Source: Taudactylus pleione
Lineage: Eukaryota; Chordata; Amphibia; Anura; Myobatrachidae
Assembly: GCA_031769625.1 (NCBI GenBank)
Contig: JAUIMM010000698.1
Location: forward strand, 1,048,501 to 1,112,500
DNA: 64,000 bases
Reading direction: 5' to 3'
Shown: positions 10,810 through 20,907 of the stretch, in pieces
How the letters are laid out: each line of letters opens with the position of its first letter
Position numbering within the stretch: the first letter of the stretch is position 1
Notes under the pieces: generated by a model
The model's database searches: none
Told to the model about the DNA's origin: nothing
What the model saw: the letters and a program-made list of their open reading frames with translations, nothing else
Program-made: the position numbers and the translations under genes

Positions 10810-11046
10810 TTAACAGACAGACGCATGCTTGTCGCTGCTGCTTTGAGGATGCAGGTGGAATCTAGACGGGATTTGGAACCGGGGACACACTACCTCCATC
10901 AATTGTCTAAATCCCACTGCACTAATGGCGGATACCGGACGCACATCTAACACCAACATAGCAGTCAAGGCCTCAGTTATACGTTTTGCTTCAGGATGAC
11001 TGCTGTCGTACTTCATCCTCATCGCTAGGGACTGTTGGAGGGTCAA
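10810..11046 (-). pseudogene. hAT transposase, internal fragment
   Basis: The minus-strand frame contains EAKRITEALTAMLVLDVRP followed by VGFRQLMEVVCPRFQIPSR. This pattern (K-x-I-T ... D-x-R-P ... GF-x-x-L ... P-x-Y/F-x-I-PSR) is typical of the part of hAT/ZBED-type transposases just before the catalytic core. It is separated from the C-terminal fragment by one monomer of the satellite array (about 10680-10855), which replaces the core. It ends in satellite-derived residues, so the true protein boundary is lost. I am fairly sure of the family and unsure of the subfamily. Confidence 0.6.
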
Positions 11047-12868
11047 TTGTTTAGTAAAAGTAGTGGTGTTCCTACTTCTTCTCTGGGATGATGAACAACT
11101 CCCAGCAGCAGCAACAGCACTAGGAGGAAGTGGTTCTTGAACTTTTCATATTTTATTTTTATCGGAGAAAGTTTGTTCCTCCATTTATGTTATATTGATA
11201 TATACGTGCGGCTAAGGCGCACACAAACACAGAAAATAATTTTTTATTTTTGTTGGACACTAGTGCACTTTGTGGGTTACACCACCCTTTAAGAAATGAG
11301 CCAGCCGGCCCTTTACTTATGGGACACAGGCGCACGCTTGGCACTGCTCCTTTGTTGATGCACATGCAGCCACAGTGCACACAATTCACAAACACAGAAA
11401 ATATTTTTTTATTTTGTTTGGAGTACACTTTGGGGGTTACAGCACCCTTTAACGGTCAAGCCACACATTTCACAAAGACAGTAAAAAAAAGAAGAATTTT
11501 TTATTTTTTGTGGAGCACACTTTGGGAGTTACACCACCCTTTAACAGACAGATGCATGCTTGGCGCTGCTGCTTTGAGGATGCAGGTGCGGCTACAGCCC
11601 ACACAATTCACAAAGACTGAAAAAAAAATAAGAATTTTTTTTATTTTTGGAGTGCACTTTGGGGGTTATAGCACCCTTTAACGGACAAGGCAGCCGATCC
11701 TTTACTTATGACACAGGCGCACGCTTGGCGCTGATCCTTTGTTGATGCACATGCAGCCACAGTGCACACAAATCACAAACACAGAAAATAATTCCTCCAC
11801 CATTCTGTCAGTGGTGACAGTATCATATGCAGTGACAGTAGACATGTCAGAAATTGTTGGCACGTCCTTCAGTCCGGACCAGATGTCCAAACCGGCCCTT
11901 GACTTATGACACAGGCGCATGCTTGGCGCTGCTGCTGTGTTGATGCACGTGCGGCTACTGCGCATACATTTCGCACACAAACACAGAAAAAAAAGAATAG
12001 TTTATTTTTTGTGGAGTGCACTTTGGGGGTTACACCACCCTTTAACAGGACACAGGCGTACGCTTGGCGCTGCTCCTTTGTTGATGCACGTGCAGCCACA
12101 GTGCACACAATTCACAAACACAGAAAATATTTTTTTATTTTGTTTGCAGTGCACTTTGGGGGTTACACCACCCTTTAATAAACTTATGACAGACAGACGC
12201 ACGCTTGGCGCTACTTTGTTGATGCACGTGCGGCTACTGCGCACACAATTCACAAATACAAAAAATAATTTTTTATTTTGTTTGGAGTGCACTTTGGGGG
12301 TTACAGCACCCTTTAACGGTCAAGCCAGCTGGCCCTTCACTTATGACACAGGCGCACGCTTGGCGCTACTTTGTTGATGCAGGTGCGGCTTCTGCGCACA
12401 CAATTCACAAACACAGAAAAAAAAATTTAATTGTTTGGAGTGCACTTTGGGGGTTACAGCACCCTTTAACGGACAAGCCAGCTGGCCCTTTACTTATGGG
12501 ACACAGGTGCACGCTTGGCGCTACTTTGTTGATGCACGTGCAGCCACAGTGCACACAATTCACAAACACAGAAAATATTTTTTTATTTTGTTTGGAGTGC
12601 ACTTTTGGGGTTACAGCACCCTTTAACAGACAAGCCAGCCAGCCTTTTACTTATGACACAGGCGCATGCTTGGCGCTGCTCCTTTGTTGATGCATGTGCA
12701 GCTACTGCGCACACAATTCACAAACACAGAAAAAATATATATATTATTTGGAGTGCACTTCGGGGGTTACAGCACCCTTTAATGGATGAGCCAGCCGGCC
12801 CTTAACTTATGACACAGGCGCACGCTTGGCACTACTTTGTTGATGCACGTGCGGCTACTGCGCACACA

Positions 12869-13419
12869 GGCCCTGATTCAGTGCCGGACGCTCTGACAGA
12901 GCGCTCGCTCTGAATCAGGGCCATCCCTCCTACTTTTTGGAGCGGCCTCCTGGCCGCTCGCATAGCTATGGGTGACCACCCACTTCTATAGCGAGCGGCC
13001 AAAATGATGGTCGCGATGGTCAAGACCATTGCGACCATCGGGCTTGCGACGAGACCCTTGCGGTAGGGTCTCGCTGCCACAAGCCCTGGAGTGCTTTTGG
13101 CTCTATCAGAGCCAAAAGCACTCCCACTGACAACACTTGTGATGTCAGTGGGGCCGGCCTCAGATGGTAGGCGTTCCCGTGGGAACGCCTCCATCTGGGC
13201 AGCCACGCCCCCGGCATGCCCACCAAAGGGGGCGTGCTGTCAATCACCATCTACACCACGCCCCCTTTGGTGCGAGACCCATAATGACGGCTTGGCCGTC
13301 GTTATTCGGGTCTCGCGCATGCACACGAATGAGCTGCCTCCATTGTGCGCATGCGCACTTGGGCAACATCGACCCACTTGCGACTGCTCAGCGCTCGCGA
13401 GCGGGTCTGAATCAGGCCC
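12869..13419 (+). mobile_element. GGGCCTGATTCAG-type MITE with second body type (copy E)
   Basis: It begins GGCCCTGATTCAGTGCCGGACGCTCTG and ends CGCTCGCGAGCGGGTCTGAATCAGGCCC. It interrupts the repeated motif CTGCGCACACAATTCAC, and comparison with intact array units shows ACA duplicated (12866-12868 and 13420-13422). That proves a 3-bp target duplication. The body (GGCGTTCCCGTGGGAACGCC, CCAAAGGGGGCGTGCTGTCAAT, GGGTCTCGCGCATGCGCAC) is shared with 25273-25811 (inverted), 41229-41588 (deleted) and 58129-58350 (fragment). Confidence 0.9.
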
Positions 13420-13649
13420 ACAATTCACAAACACAGAAGAAAAAAAATATATTATTTGGAGTGCACTTTGGGGGTTACAGCACCCTTTAACGGTCGAGCC
13501 AGCCGGCCCTTTACTTATGACACAGGCGCACGCTTGGCGCTACTTTGTTGATGCACCTGCGGCTACTGTGCACACAATTCACAAACACAGAAAAAATATT
13601 TATTTTTTTTGCACTTGGGGGGAGCACCCCTGATGGACAGAGCACTCCC

Positions 13650-13828
13650 TGGACAACACTACAGCATCCCATTAGGACTGGGACACTGCACAAGACTTTG
13701 GAGTGGACACAGCCCCTATGGACAACTGACTGCACAACACAGCCCAGCTAGCCCCTATGGACTTTGTAGGAGCGGACACAGCCCCTATGGACAACAGCAG
13801 CACAGCGCAGCACAGCACAACACTACAC
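13650..13828. repeat. Short tandem motif ACAGCCCCTATGGAC
   Basis: Several irregular repeats of ACAGCCCCTATGGACAAC and CAGCACAGC. The same motif, hugely expanded as CCCCTGGATGGACAGCACAG, fills 45660-46378 in the second copy of the hAT family. Confidence 0.7.
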
Positions 13829-14146
13829 CAGGCTTGCCTACCCTCACGATTTGGTCGGGAGCCTCCCGAATATCGGGTGCCACTCCCAACCCCCCGGCAA
13901 GGCAGGCAAGCCTCCCGGCTGCAGCCTGCCCCCCGCACAACTACTAGAAACCCCCGCAGCGGGGATGCCCGATGACGCAATTCGCGCTGAATCGTGTCAA
14001 CGTGGCTCCACCCCCCCGCTTTACAATGCCTTTATTTTTGGCCCCGGCCCCGCCCCCAAAACGCTGTCATAGCCGGCCACGCCTCCCCCTCTATGCAGGC
14101 ATTCAGCTCCCTCTCGGAAGGAGGGAGCTGAATGTCGGCAAGTATG
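13829..14146 (+). mobile_element. Short hAT-like MITE with CATACTTGCC-type ends
   Basis: The left end CAGGCTTGCCTACCCTC and right end ATGTCGGCAAGTATG form the TIR. The 8-bp CACTACAC flanks both sides exactly (13821-13828 and 14147-14154). The body is GC-rich and non-coding. Confidence 0.85.
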
Positions 14147-14250
14147 CACTACACTGCACTACACTACACTACACAGCCCAGCCAGCCCTAACTCCCACCC
14201 TCCCTCTTCACTGTCCACAGCCAAGTGAGAAAATGGCGCAGACACGGGTA

Positions 14251-14260
14251 CCTTATATAG
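14251..14260 (-). promoter_or_regulatory. Candidate TATA box of the hAT element
   Basis: On the minus strand CTATATAAGG lies about 150 bp inside the 5' end (14412), upstream of the transposase on the same strand and followed by TGCGCCATTTTCTC. Position and motif suggest the element's own promoter. Confidence 0.45.
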
Positions 14261-14412
14261 AATCCAAAACTCGTGAGACCCGGAAGGCGGGATGATGACG
14301 TTTTGCCTCGATCTGAGTCCGGCTGGAAAAGTCGAGCCTGACTCGGATCAGCCTCGGATCAGGGGGGCTCGGGGGGGTTCGGATTTCAGAAATCCGAACC
14401 CGCTCATCCCTA

Positions 14413-14645
14413 GTTATAAATGCATAAAAAATTTATAACAATGGCAAAATACATGCAAGAGGCGATTTTTCCCCTACGTATACCCACCATGTGTTATGTT
14501 ACATCATAAACAACCTTTGTGATGTTACACAGCTTTGGAAGAAAGGTCACCAGTTTGTAGAGAACTGTCAGTTAACAACTCTCTCTGCTGATATGACAAT
14601 GAAAGGTATGCCTAATCTAGACGTTATATGAAAAGAATGATCTAT

Positions 14646-14722
<77 letters not shown>

Positions 14723-14884
14723 TAGATAGATTAGATAGCATTGGTGGAATGCAGTTAGAATATAATTTATAACCTCAATATATTGATCATGCGACTTGCA
14801 AATAGAACTGTCATTTATTAACTGCATCTGTTGATATGTCTACTGACTGTAGTGTAAGCTAAATTTAACCTAGTTGATAGATAG
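14413..14884 (+). repeat. Island 2 of the broken tandem repeat, with (GATA)n
   Basis: A long monomer (14415-14640, with the extra block ACATCATAAACAACC...AGAAAGGTCACC), a GATA run (14646-14731) and a short monomer (14735-14880: GCATTGGTGGAATGCAG, TTATAACCTCAATATATTGATCATGCGACTTGC). It is cut by the Gypsy 5' LTR at 14885. Confidence 0.8.
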
Positions 14885-16252
14885 TGTGATGCCCCAACAC
14901 AGACTGTCTGGCCCTAATGGAAGGTCTTGCTGTGTGAAAGAACACTGGCAATGAGGGGGTTAATCATTCCCCTCACATTGTGACATCAGTGGGTAGCAGG
15001 AGGGCTTTAGGACCCAGGGGACTCAAACAGAGTGAGGTGAGGAGCAGGAAGAGCCCTGAGAGAAAAGAGCAGCTTGACCTGTGAACTGAGGAGGCAGAGC
15101 CTGTTAGGAGGGAAAACAGAGCTGTGAGGAGAGCTGGGCTGACAAGAGCAGGCACGGAGCTTGTCAGGATCCAGTGTGAGCTGCAAGAATCAGCAAAGAG
15201 CAGAGGCTGCAGGGGCTGCTGAGTGAGAGCCACACTGCAGTTATCAGTCGCTCAGATAAGGAGAGCGGGCAGCGAATGAACATACGACGGGCAGGAGTTG
15301 CGCCTGTGATACTGCCACGGGTCTAGGACTGACGGCAGGGGCCAGAATACCAATTTTAACCAGGAGCCGCAGACATCCGAGACAGCTGATCCTTCGGGTA
15401 AGCCACAAGGGAGACCAGCTGAAGGGGGTGGCCAGATAAAATAGAGATAGCACAAATGGACAGGTCAAGAGCCCTCAGTGCTCATCCCCAATTGTCAGCC
15501 CACTAGTTTGTTCCTCAGTGTGGAGTGATCCTGCCAACCCTGCACCCAAGGAAAGGACTTTCAGTAACTAGGCAGCCAGTATAAGCTAGCTGCAGTATTC
15601 AGCCTACCCACTGTAAGGAAGTGAAATCTGAACTCATACTCACTACCCTAATCTACAGGGAGATTTGTATAACCTGCTGCAGTAATTCTACAGGGAGATT
15701 GCCATTACTTGCTATCCTAATTCTTCAAGGAGATTTGCATAACTTGCTATTCTAGTGCTATAAGGAAAACAGCAATAATTGCTACCACATACTTTGAGAA
15801 CTGTTTTGTCTGCTACCAATACTAGCAGGGAGGACTGCTATATCTGTTTCACAGTTAGCTAAGAGTACTGTCTTGAAGGGCTATCTGAATATGTAATGTG
15901 ATCCTGAGATTGTAGTTGCATTTGTGAATTCTGTTTTACTCTGAAATGCAGTTATAGCCAACAGTAATTACAATACTGTATGTTGATTTGCATAACTGAC
16001 CTTTTATTCACCAAAGTACCATGACACCGTGTTCCAGTTAAATAAAATTCATAGTCACTGTTCAAACAAGTAGTGACTTTGCTGGGGGGTTCTCTGGGGG
16101 GTCCTTGTCTCTCTGCACACCGACTAAGGGATTCCAGGAGTGGAGCGTGGTCCAAAAGCTGACGGAAGGTCGTGACCAATTACAAATACCGAAGGAAGTA
16201 GTTACGACACATACAGCGCTCATCAACGCTCACCCCTTAGGCTGCTATTACA
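14885..16252 (+). repeat. 5' LTR of Ty3/Gypsy element 1
   Basis: Starts TGTGATGCCCC and ends ATTACA (TG...CA ends). It is a direct repeat of 23066-24408 with high identity. The second copy lacks one internal block of about 25-70 bp (the ACAGGGAGATTGCC/TTGCATAACTTGC part). Flanking ATAG (14881-14884) versus AAAG after the 3' LTR may be a 4-bp target duplication with one mismatch. Confidence 0.9.
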
Positions 16253-16272
16253 ACTTGGCGTCCGCGAACAGG
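16253..16272 (+). promoter_or_regulatory. Putative primer binding site
   Basis: TTGGCGTCCGCGAACAGG begins two bases after the LTR end, where a tRNA primer would pair. I could not assign the tRNA. Confidence 0.5.
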
Positions 16273-16277
16273 ATCAA

Positions 16278-16409
16278 AGCAAACTACAATAGACATGATG
16301 TCAGAACCCCAATCTCCTACATCAACGTCAGGCCGAAGATTGAAGCAAACTACACTTGACCAGATGTCAGAACCCCAGTCTTCTATATCAACGTCAGGCT
16401 GAAGATTTT
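16278..16409 (+). repeat. Two tandem 66-bp units in the Gypsy leader
   Basis: Two copies of AAGCAAACTACA...GATGTCAGAACCCCA...ATCAACGTCAGGC(C/T)GAAGATT. They lie upstream of gag and encode nothing obvious. Confidence 0.8.
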
Positions 16410-16474
16410 TACCTGCAATAAATGCCTCACCCAACAGAAGGAGGTTACCAACGACAGAGACTTCACCTATTACC

Positions 16475-18037
16475 ATGCCATATTATTTTGGGGCCCCATG
16501 GCTACCGGCGTACTCAGGAGACACACGTACACCAGGTACGAGTACTTTCAAAGAATTTAAAGACAAAGGGCCTGATTCAGAGCCGCTCGTAAGCGGCCGC
16601 TCGTTCGTTCCGAGCGATGTTTGCACAACTGCGCATGAGTACGGATCGTAATACGCATGCGCGAACCAGTCAGTGCAGCCGAAAATCATTTGTTCGCTAA
16701 ATAGCGAATGCCTGCTATTTTGAGTGACAGGAGGAGGCGTATGTGGGTGGTAACAGGGGAAGGTGCTTGAAAATGGGGAGTGGAGATCAGAACGCAGGTG
16801 TGCTTAAAGCTCAAAACAGGCGTTTTATGGGTGTGCATAATTAATACAGCAGCGTCATTGCCCACGTCACTTGTGGTTTTTTTTAAGTCAGAACTGCTCG
16901 CAACATTGCGGTAGGAAAAACCAACCACAAGAATAGCGAGCAGTTCATACGTCATTCGATGTACTCGATTAATCTCATAAATAGCGGACATGACGTATGA
17001 TGCGAGCGGCCAGGGGGCGTTTATTTAAAAATTACGACTGCAAGTTTTGTTCGCTCGTTCAGACCTAGAGGCGTCAATAGACCGCAAAGAGTGAACGGTT
17101 AATTTGAATAGCCACCCCTTTTTTCTGAACGAACGACCACAAATTGCGTCCGGCTCTGAATCAGGCCCAAAATGCAGTCTATGTTTCGGCTATATCCACT
17201 GAGCGACACGCAAAAAGTAGAGATCTTGCTTGGACAACTGAAAGGGCCTGCACGACGTGAGGTCAAAGCGTGGTCTGATGCACAACGTGAAACAGTGGAA
17301 GCCATATTTAAAAAATTAGCCAGCATCTTTGACTCATGTTCCCTGTCAGAACTTAAGGGCCGTCTTTATGCTAGAAAACAAAAACCTCAGGAGTCATTAA
17401 GGGAGTTTACCCTGGGCCTACAGGAAGCCATGCGTACTATTCAAGCCTTAGAACCACGAGAGGCAGAACAAGAAGATGAAACCCTCATCAACTTATTTAT
17501 TGAAGGGTCGCAAGGAGAAGCGACACGTTCCCAATTGAGAATGTGGAGACGTCAGAATCTGGAATGCTCATTCTCTGAGTTTAAGGAGGAAGTGTTACAG
17601 ATCCTTGGTCTAAACCAGAATGCCGACCCTGAAGATCACGAATCTTTAGAACATTTAGAAAATGAGAACTTGGATGAGGTCAGTCAAATCCTGAGACCTG
17701 AGCTCCTAAGGGGATGGCCACACAACAAGTACAGTCCAGTCACGATCCGATCGGAGTCCTTACAAGTAAAATCACAGAATGAATGCAAAATATGTCAGAG
17801 CTGGGTCGAGAAGTGAAAGAGATCCGACAGGAACAAACTGGAGCCAGGCACAGAGAATGGTGCCAAGACCGTGGCAGGAGAAACCGATCAAACTGGCACA
17901 TCCCACGAAATTCAGGTCGACGCTCAACGGATCAATTTGATTCCCAGGGAAGACCTATGTGTAGGTGGTGTAAACAGAGCAGCCACATCGAAAGAAATTG
18001 CATCAGTGAAGCTTTAAACGACGAGATCCCGAGGTGA
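16475..18037 (+). pseudogene. gag: Gypsy 1 gag, interrupted by a MITE
   Basis: The frame opens with ATG at 16475 (MPYYFGAPWLPAYSGD), runs 31 codons, is cut by a 601-bp MITE, and resumes at 17172 in the same phase up to a stop at 17816. The middle has the retrotransposon-gag look: RLYPLSDTQKVEILLGQL, then LKGPARREVKAW and a long helical segment with SLREFTLGLQEAM. A second frame (17783-18037) contains the zinc knuckle CRWCKQSSHIERNC, a C-x2-C-x4-H-x4-C motif, so a frameshift separates capsid and nucleocapsid parts. Gag normally packages the element RNA in cytoplasmic particles. With the MITE, frameshift and stop, no full protein can be made. Confidence 0.8.
16568..17168 (+). mobile_element. 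600-bp GGGCCTGATTCAG MITE, copy B, inside gag
   Basis: From GGGCCTGATTCAGAGCCGCTCG to CCGGCTCTGAATCAGGCCC. AAA flanks both ends (16565-16567 and 17169-17171). The gag reading frame is in the same phase on both sides once one AAA is discounted, so the borders are exact. It is younger than the Gypsy insertion. Confidence 0.9.
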
Positions 18038-18480
18038 GGGACCGACCCTCGGGAGGAGTCACGTCAGTAGGTCCATCGTCGCAGGAGTGGTGGCCTCGAG
18101 AAGTTGGAGAGTGCCCCCACTTGAAGATCCAGATTAACGGCATAGAGGTGCCGGCTCTACTGGATACTGGCTCACAAGTGACCTCTATCAGATTCACAGA
18201 GTTCCTACGGTATTGGGATGAACAAGAAATAGTGACCCCACAGACTACTTGGCTGCAGCTACTTGCTAGCAACGGGCAACAAATCAATTATTGCGGCTAT
18301 TGGGAAGCTGACTTGAATATCGGCAAGGCTGAGCTCACGAGGCAAGGGTGTTTGGTCACCACAGTACAGAGTGAACACCTACCCCCTGTTATTCTCGGGA
18401 TGAATGTCCTCAAAAATTGTCCCGACGAATTGGTGGAGGCTCTCAAGATGGAGATGCGTTCCGCCACCCCAAAGGAGTGA
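18034..18480 (+). pseudogene. Gypsy 1 aspartic protease
   Basis: The frame carries the retropepsin active site ALLDTGSQVT (Asp-Thr-Gly) about 45 residues in and the later hydrophobic motif PVILGMNVL, the pair expected in a 110-130 residue retroviral-type protease. It follows the zinc knuckle frame with a four-base overlap (18034-18037), which may itself reflect a frameshift. It ends in a TGA at 18478. Downstream sequence up to 18927 continues in other frames (SGRVPVRIMNPHSYPIKLF, then PWWSVKAK), which is the usual linker between protease and reverse transcriptase. The protease would cleave Gag-Pol in the particle. This domain itself looks undamaged, but it is stranded in a dead element. Confidence 0.75.
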
Positions 18481-18927
18481 AACACAATGCAGCAGACCGT
18501 GCGACTGCTTGAGGGGCAGAAGAAATTTTCCAATGCCCGGGGAGAAGTGGGAAAAGCCAGAATTGCTGACCGTCGGCCTATTCTCTTGAGACCCAATTAA
18601 GAAAATGTTTGGTGCAAGGCCAGGATTGGACCAGGTGGTCAAAATTACGAGGTCATACTCGAATCCTGCAACTCTGATGGACAATACCCCTTTGCCATAG
18701 CTAGGACCTTGGCGAAAGTAGAAAGTGGAAGAGTACCAGTCCGGATAATGAATCCACACAGCTATCCAATAAAGCTTTTTAAAAATTGCCCGGTGGCACG
18801 GCTTATCCAGGTTGACTTTCAAGATGTGTTTGGGGAGAGTGTACCAGTGGCCCACCAGAGAATAGTGACTGGACAACTGACAGCTGCTGACAATGAGACT
18901 CCCTGGTGGAGTGTCAAAGCTAAATAA
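18481..18927 (+). pseudogene. Gypsy 1 protease-RT linker, broken
   Basis: Continues the polyprotein with at least one stop (TAA near 18598) and a frame change. The last part, 18709-18927, is open and ends at a TAA where the foreign insert begins. Confidence 0.6.
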
Positions 18928-20080
18928 TTGGCTGAGACAAGTTCAGTTTAAAATTTAATCGCGGCGACGCCATCTTGCGACTGGCCACAAGACGCCATCT
19001 TGAAAATGAGATCGCAAGACGCCATTTTGCGAATGGCCACCTAAGCGCCATTTTAGATAAACTCACATTTTAGTACATGTGGCGATGATACTATTAGCAC
19101 CATGCGATTGCATTTTTCACCATTTCTCATACACACATTAATACGCACAATTGCGCTGTTAACTAGTCGCATATTAGCGAATGCATAGGACTTTGTATGA
19201 AACCACTGTTTTATTAGCTTTATGCGCACGCATCTGCCCCAAGTTAACTAGCGTCCTTATATCAAACCCTGAATACCCACACATTACATATTCACACATA
19301 AGGTTCAATAAGCTTTAAAGTGTATGATTTAAGTTGGTCCAGTTAGTTTAAATGCTGAGAATTAAAGGTATTTGATAACTAAGGTATTATACATGCTAAA
19401 CAAGTCATGTTTGGTCTTGTACTGATGCGTACTCTTTTTACAGTATTCCGTTGTTATCGGTGGGAAGGTCGCATCATGCAAACTCAAGTTATGGATCGCA
19501 GAGCCTACAAGCAACAAAATGTATATTTCATAAACAACTGTTAGAATGTTGCAGGGGGTGTGAAGAGGAAGATCCCCAGCTGTTAGAGGCAGGGAGAGTC
19601 TATTTGAACCAGCCTGTTAAATGTGCTGTAATAGATGCTTCTCCCCTGGGAACCAATGACATCAGCAACAAACTTCCCTATTGTCCTGTTTATTCTGGGG
19701 GGATATAAATATGTGTGCACGAACGCTGTCTCTCAGTCTTCGTGCTGAACGCTGTATGACTAGGGGTCTCTTGCTGATGCTTATCTCCGGGTCCGGAAGC
19801 ACCTGCGTATGTATACTGTACTTGGGTCTGTATAATTTTCCTTTTGCGCCTAAATTGTGTCTAGATCAATTGCGTGTAACTGTCTGAACTTTTACCTGAA
19901 TAACACTTGTGCTTTGGAACCACAGATTCCAGGTCTAAGTCTTTATTTATGGTATGACTGCGTACGCAAATTAGCGTCATCCTTAGAAGGTATAGGCAGG
20001 ATATTTGAAGGTATAGGAAAGTGTGTATAGAGGTTCTGATCCAGTATCGTTAGTAGCGAGATACAAATCGGGGATTCAGA
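18928..20080 (+). mobile_element. LTR-like insertion within Gypsy 1 pol
   Basis: About 1.15 kb of non-coding DNA separates coding sequence ending PWWSVKAK from coding sequence resuming near 20085 (ALQVVQDNVEAFSQ). It has promoter-like features: four CCATnTT motifs (18970-19054), TATAAAT at 19704-19710 in GGGGGATATAAATATG, and an AATAA-type signal near 19900. I could not fix the ends or find a target duplication. It may be a solo LTR of another family. Confidence 0.45.
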
Positions 20081-20084
20081 CACC

Positions 20085-20877
20085 CCAGAATAGAGGCATG
20101 AGGGAGCGCTCCAAGTGGTACAGGATAACGTGGAGGCGTTTAGTCAACATCCCTCCGACTTTGGGAAAGCAGAAGGTGTCCATCATCACATCCCCACAGG
20201 GACTAACCCACCGATCAAGGAAAGGCATAGGCCACTACCACCGGCCATGTATCAACCAGTGCGGAGTATGCTCGGGAGATGAAAGAAGCTGGCGTAATCC
20301 GGGAGAGCCACAGCCCATGGGCAGCACCACTTGTGATTGTGAGGAAGAAGGATGGCAGTCTTCAATTCTGCGTAGATTACCAGAAGCTGAACGCAGTGAC
20401 GCACAAGGATGCCTATCCGCTGAATAGAATCGAGGAATCTTTAACAGCGCTGAAGACCGCAACATATTTCTCCACTCTAGACTTAATGAGTGGGTATTGG
20501 CAGATCCCGATGGCCCCGGAGGACTGGGAGAAGACTGCCTTCACCACACTAATGGGTCTCTTCGATTTCGAACGGATGCCATGCAATGCCCCAGCCACCT
20601 TCCAAAGAGTCATGGAACATTGCCTTGGACATCGCAATTTCGATATGATCCTTTTGTATTTAGACAACGTCATCATTTTCTCCAAAACTTATGAAGAGCA
20701 CCTGAAACACCTGGACGAGGTACTTAAACAGCTGATCAAGTGTGGTTTGAAGCTAAAGCCATCGAAGTGTCACTTGCTGAAACCGAAAGTACAGTACCTT
20801 GGACACATCATCAGTGCTGAAGGGGTGAAGCCAGATCCTGAGAAGATTCAAGTGATGTGAGACTGGCCTATACCCAG
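20085..20877 (+). pseudogene. pol: Gypsy 1 reverse transcriptase
   Basis: Open from 20279 to 20860, with recognisable sequence on both sides (EAFSQHPSDFGKAEG upstream; DWPIPRTVKDVRSFLL after the stop at 20858-20860). The fingers and palm are in the right order: GVIRESHSPWAAP, KKDGSLQFCVDYQKLN, then STLDLMSGYWQIP with the first catalytic Asp, NAPATFQRVM, and LLYLDNVIIFS. The last should read YLDD; the second Asp of the pair is Asn (GAC AAC). The enzyme would copy the element RNA in the particle, and loss of this Asp is expected to abolish polymerisation. Frames change before 20279, and a TGA (for probable TGG) ends the main frame. Confidence 0.85.
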
Positions 20878-20907
20878 AACGGTGAAGGATGTCCGTAGCT
20901 TCCTATT

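Larger units (their letters stand above)
10660..13640. repeat. Satellite array inside the hAT element (about 135-185-bp units)
   Basis: About 13 copies of a unit containing GGAGTGCACTTTGGGGGTTACAGCACCCTTTAAC, then CAGCCGGCCCTTTACTTATGACACAGGCGCACGCTTGGCGCT, TTGATGCACGTGCGGCTACTGCGCACACAATTCACAAACACAG and an A/T-rich run. Landmarks start near 10780, 11266, 11420, 11510, 11649, 12012, 12147, 12282, 12437, 12593, 12750, 13458 and 13605. The array is interrupted by a transposase fragment (10858-11046) and by a MITE (12869-13419). Short open frames on both strands are repeat artefacts. Confidence 0.9.
5698..14412 (-). mobile_element. hAT transposon remnant, split by a Penelope-like element
   Basis: On the minus strand the 5' end is TAGGGATGAGCGGGTTCGGATTTC (14412 inward) and the 3' end is the GTGCACCGG end at 5698-5710, preceded by a run of AAACACAAAA/GATCC repeats. 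A second copy of this 3' end at 44183 reads TAGAGATGTGCATCGGG. Coding pieces of the transposase lie at 10490-11046. The body is interrupted by the Penelope-like element (6068-9645), a satellite array (about 10660-13640), a MITE (12869-13419) and a short hAT MITE (13829-14146). The family assignment follows from the C-terminal transposase motif and the end sequences. Confidence 0.7.

Noticed and set aside
14973..15468. Minus-strand frames repeated at 23155-23650
   Set aside because: Both copies are inside LTRs; conservation is explained by LTR identity, not by coding.
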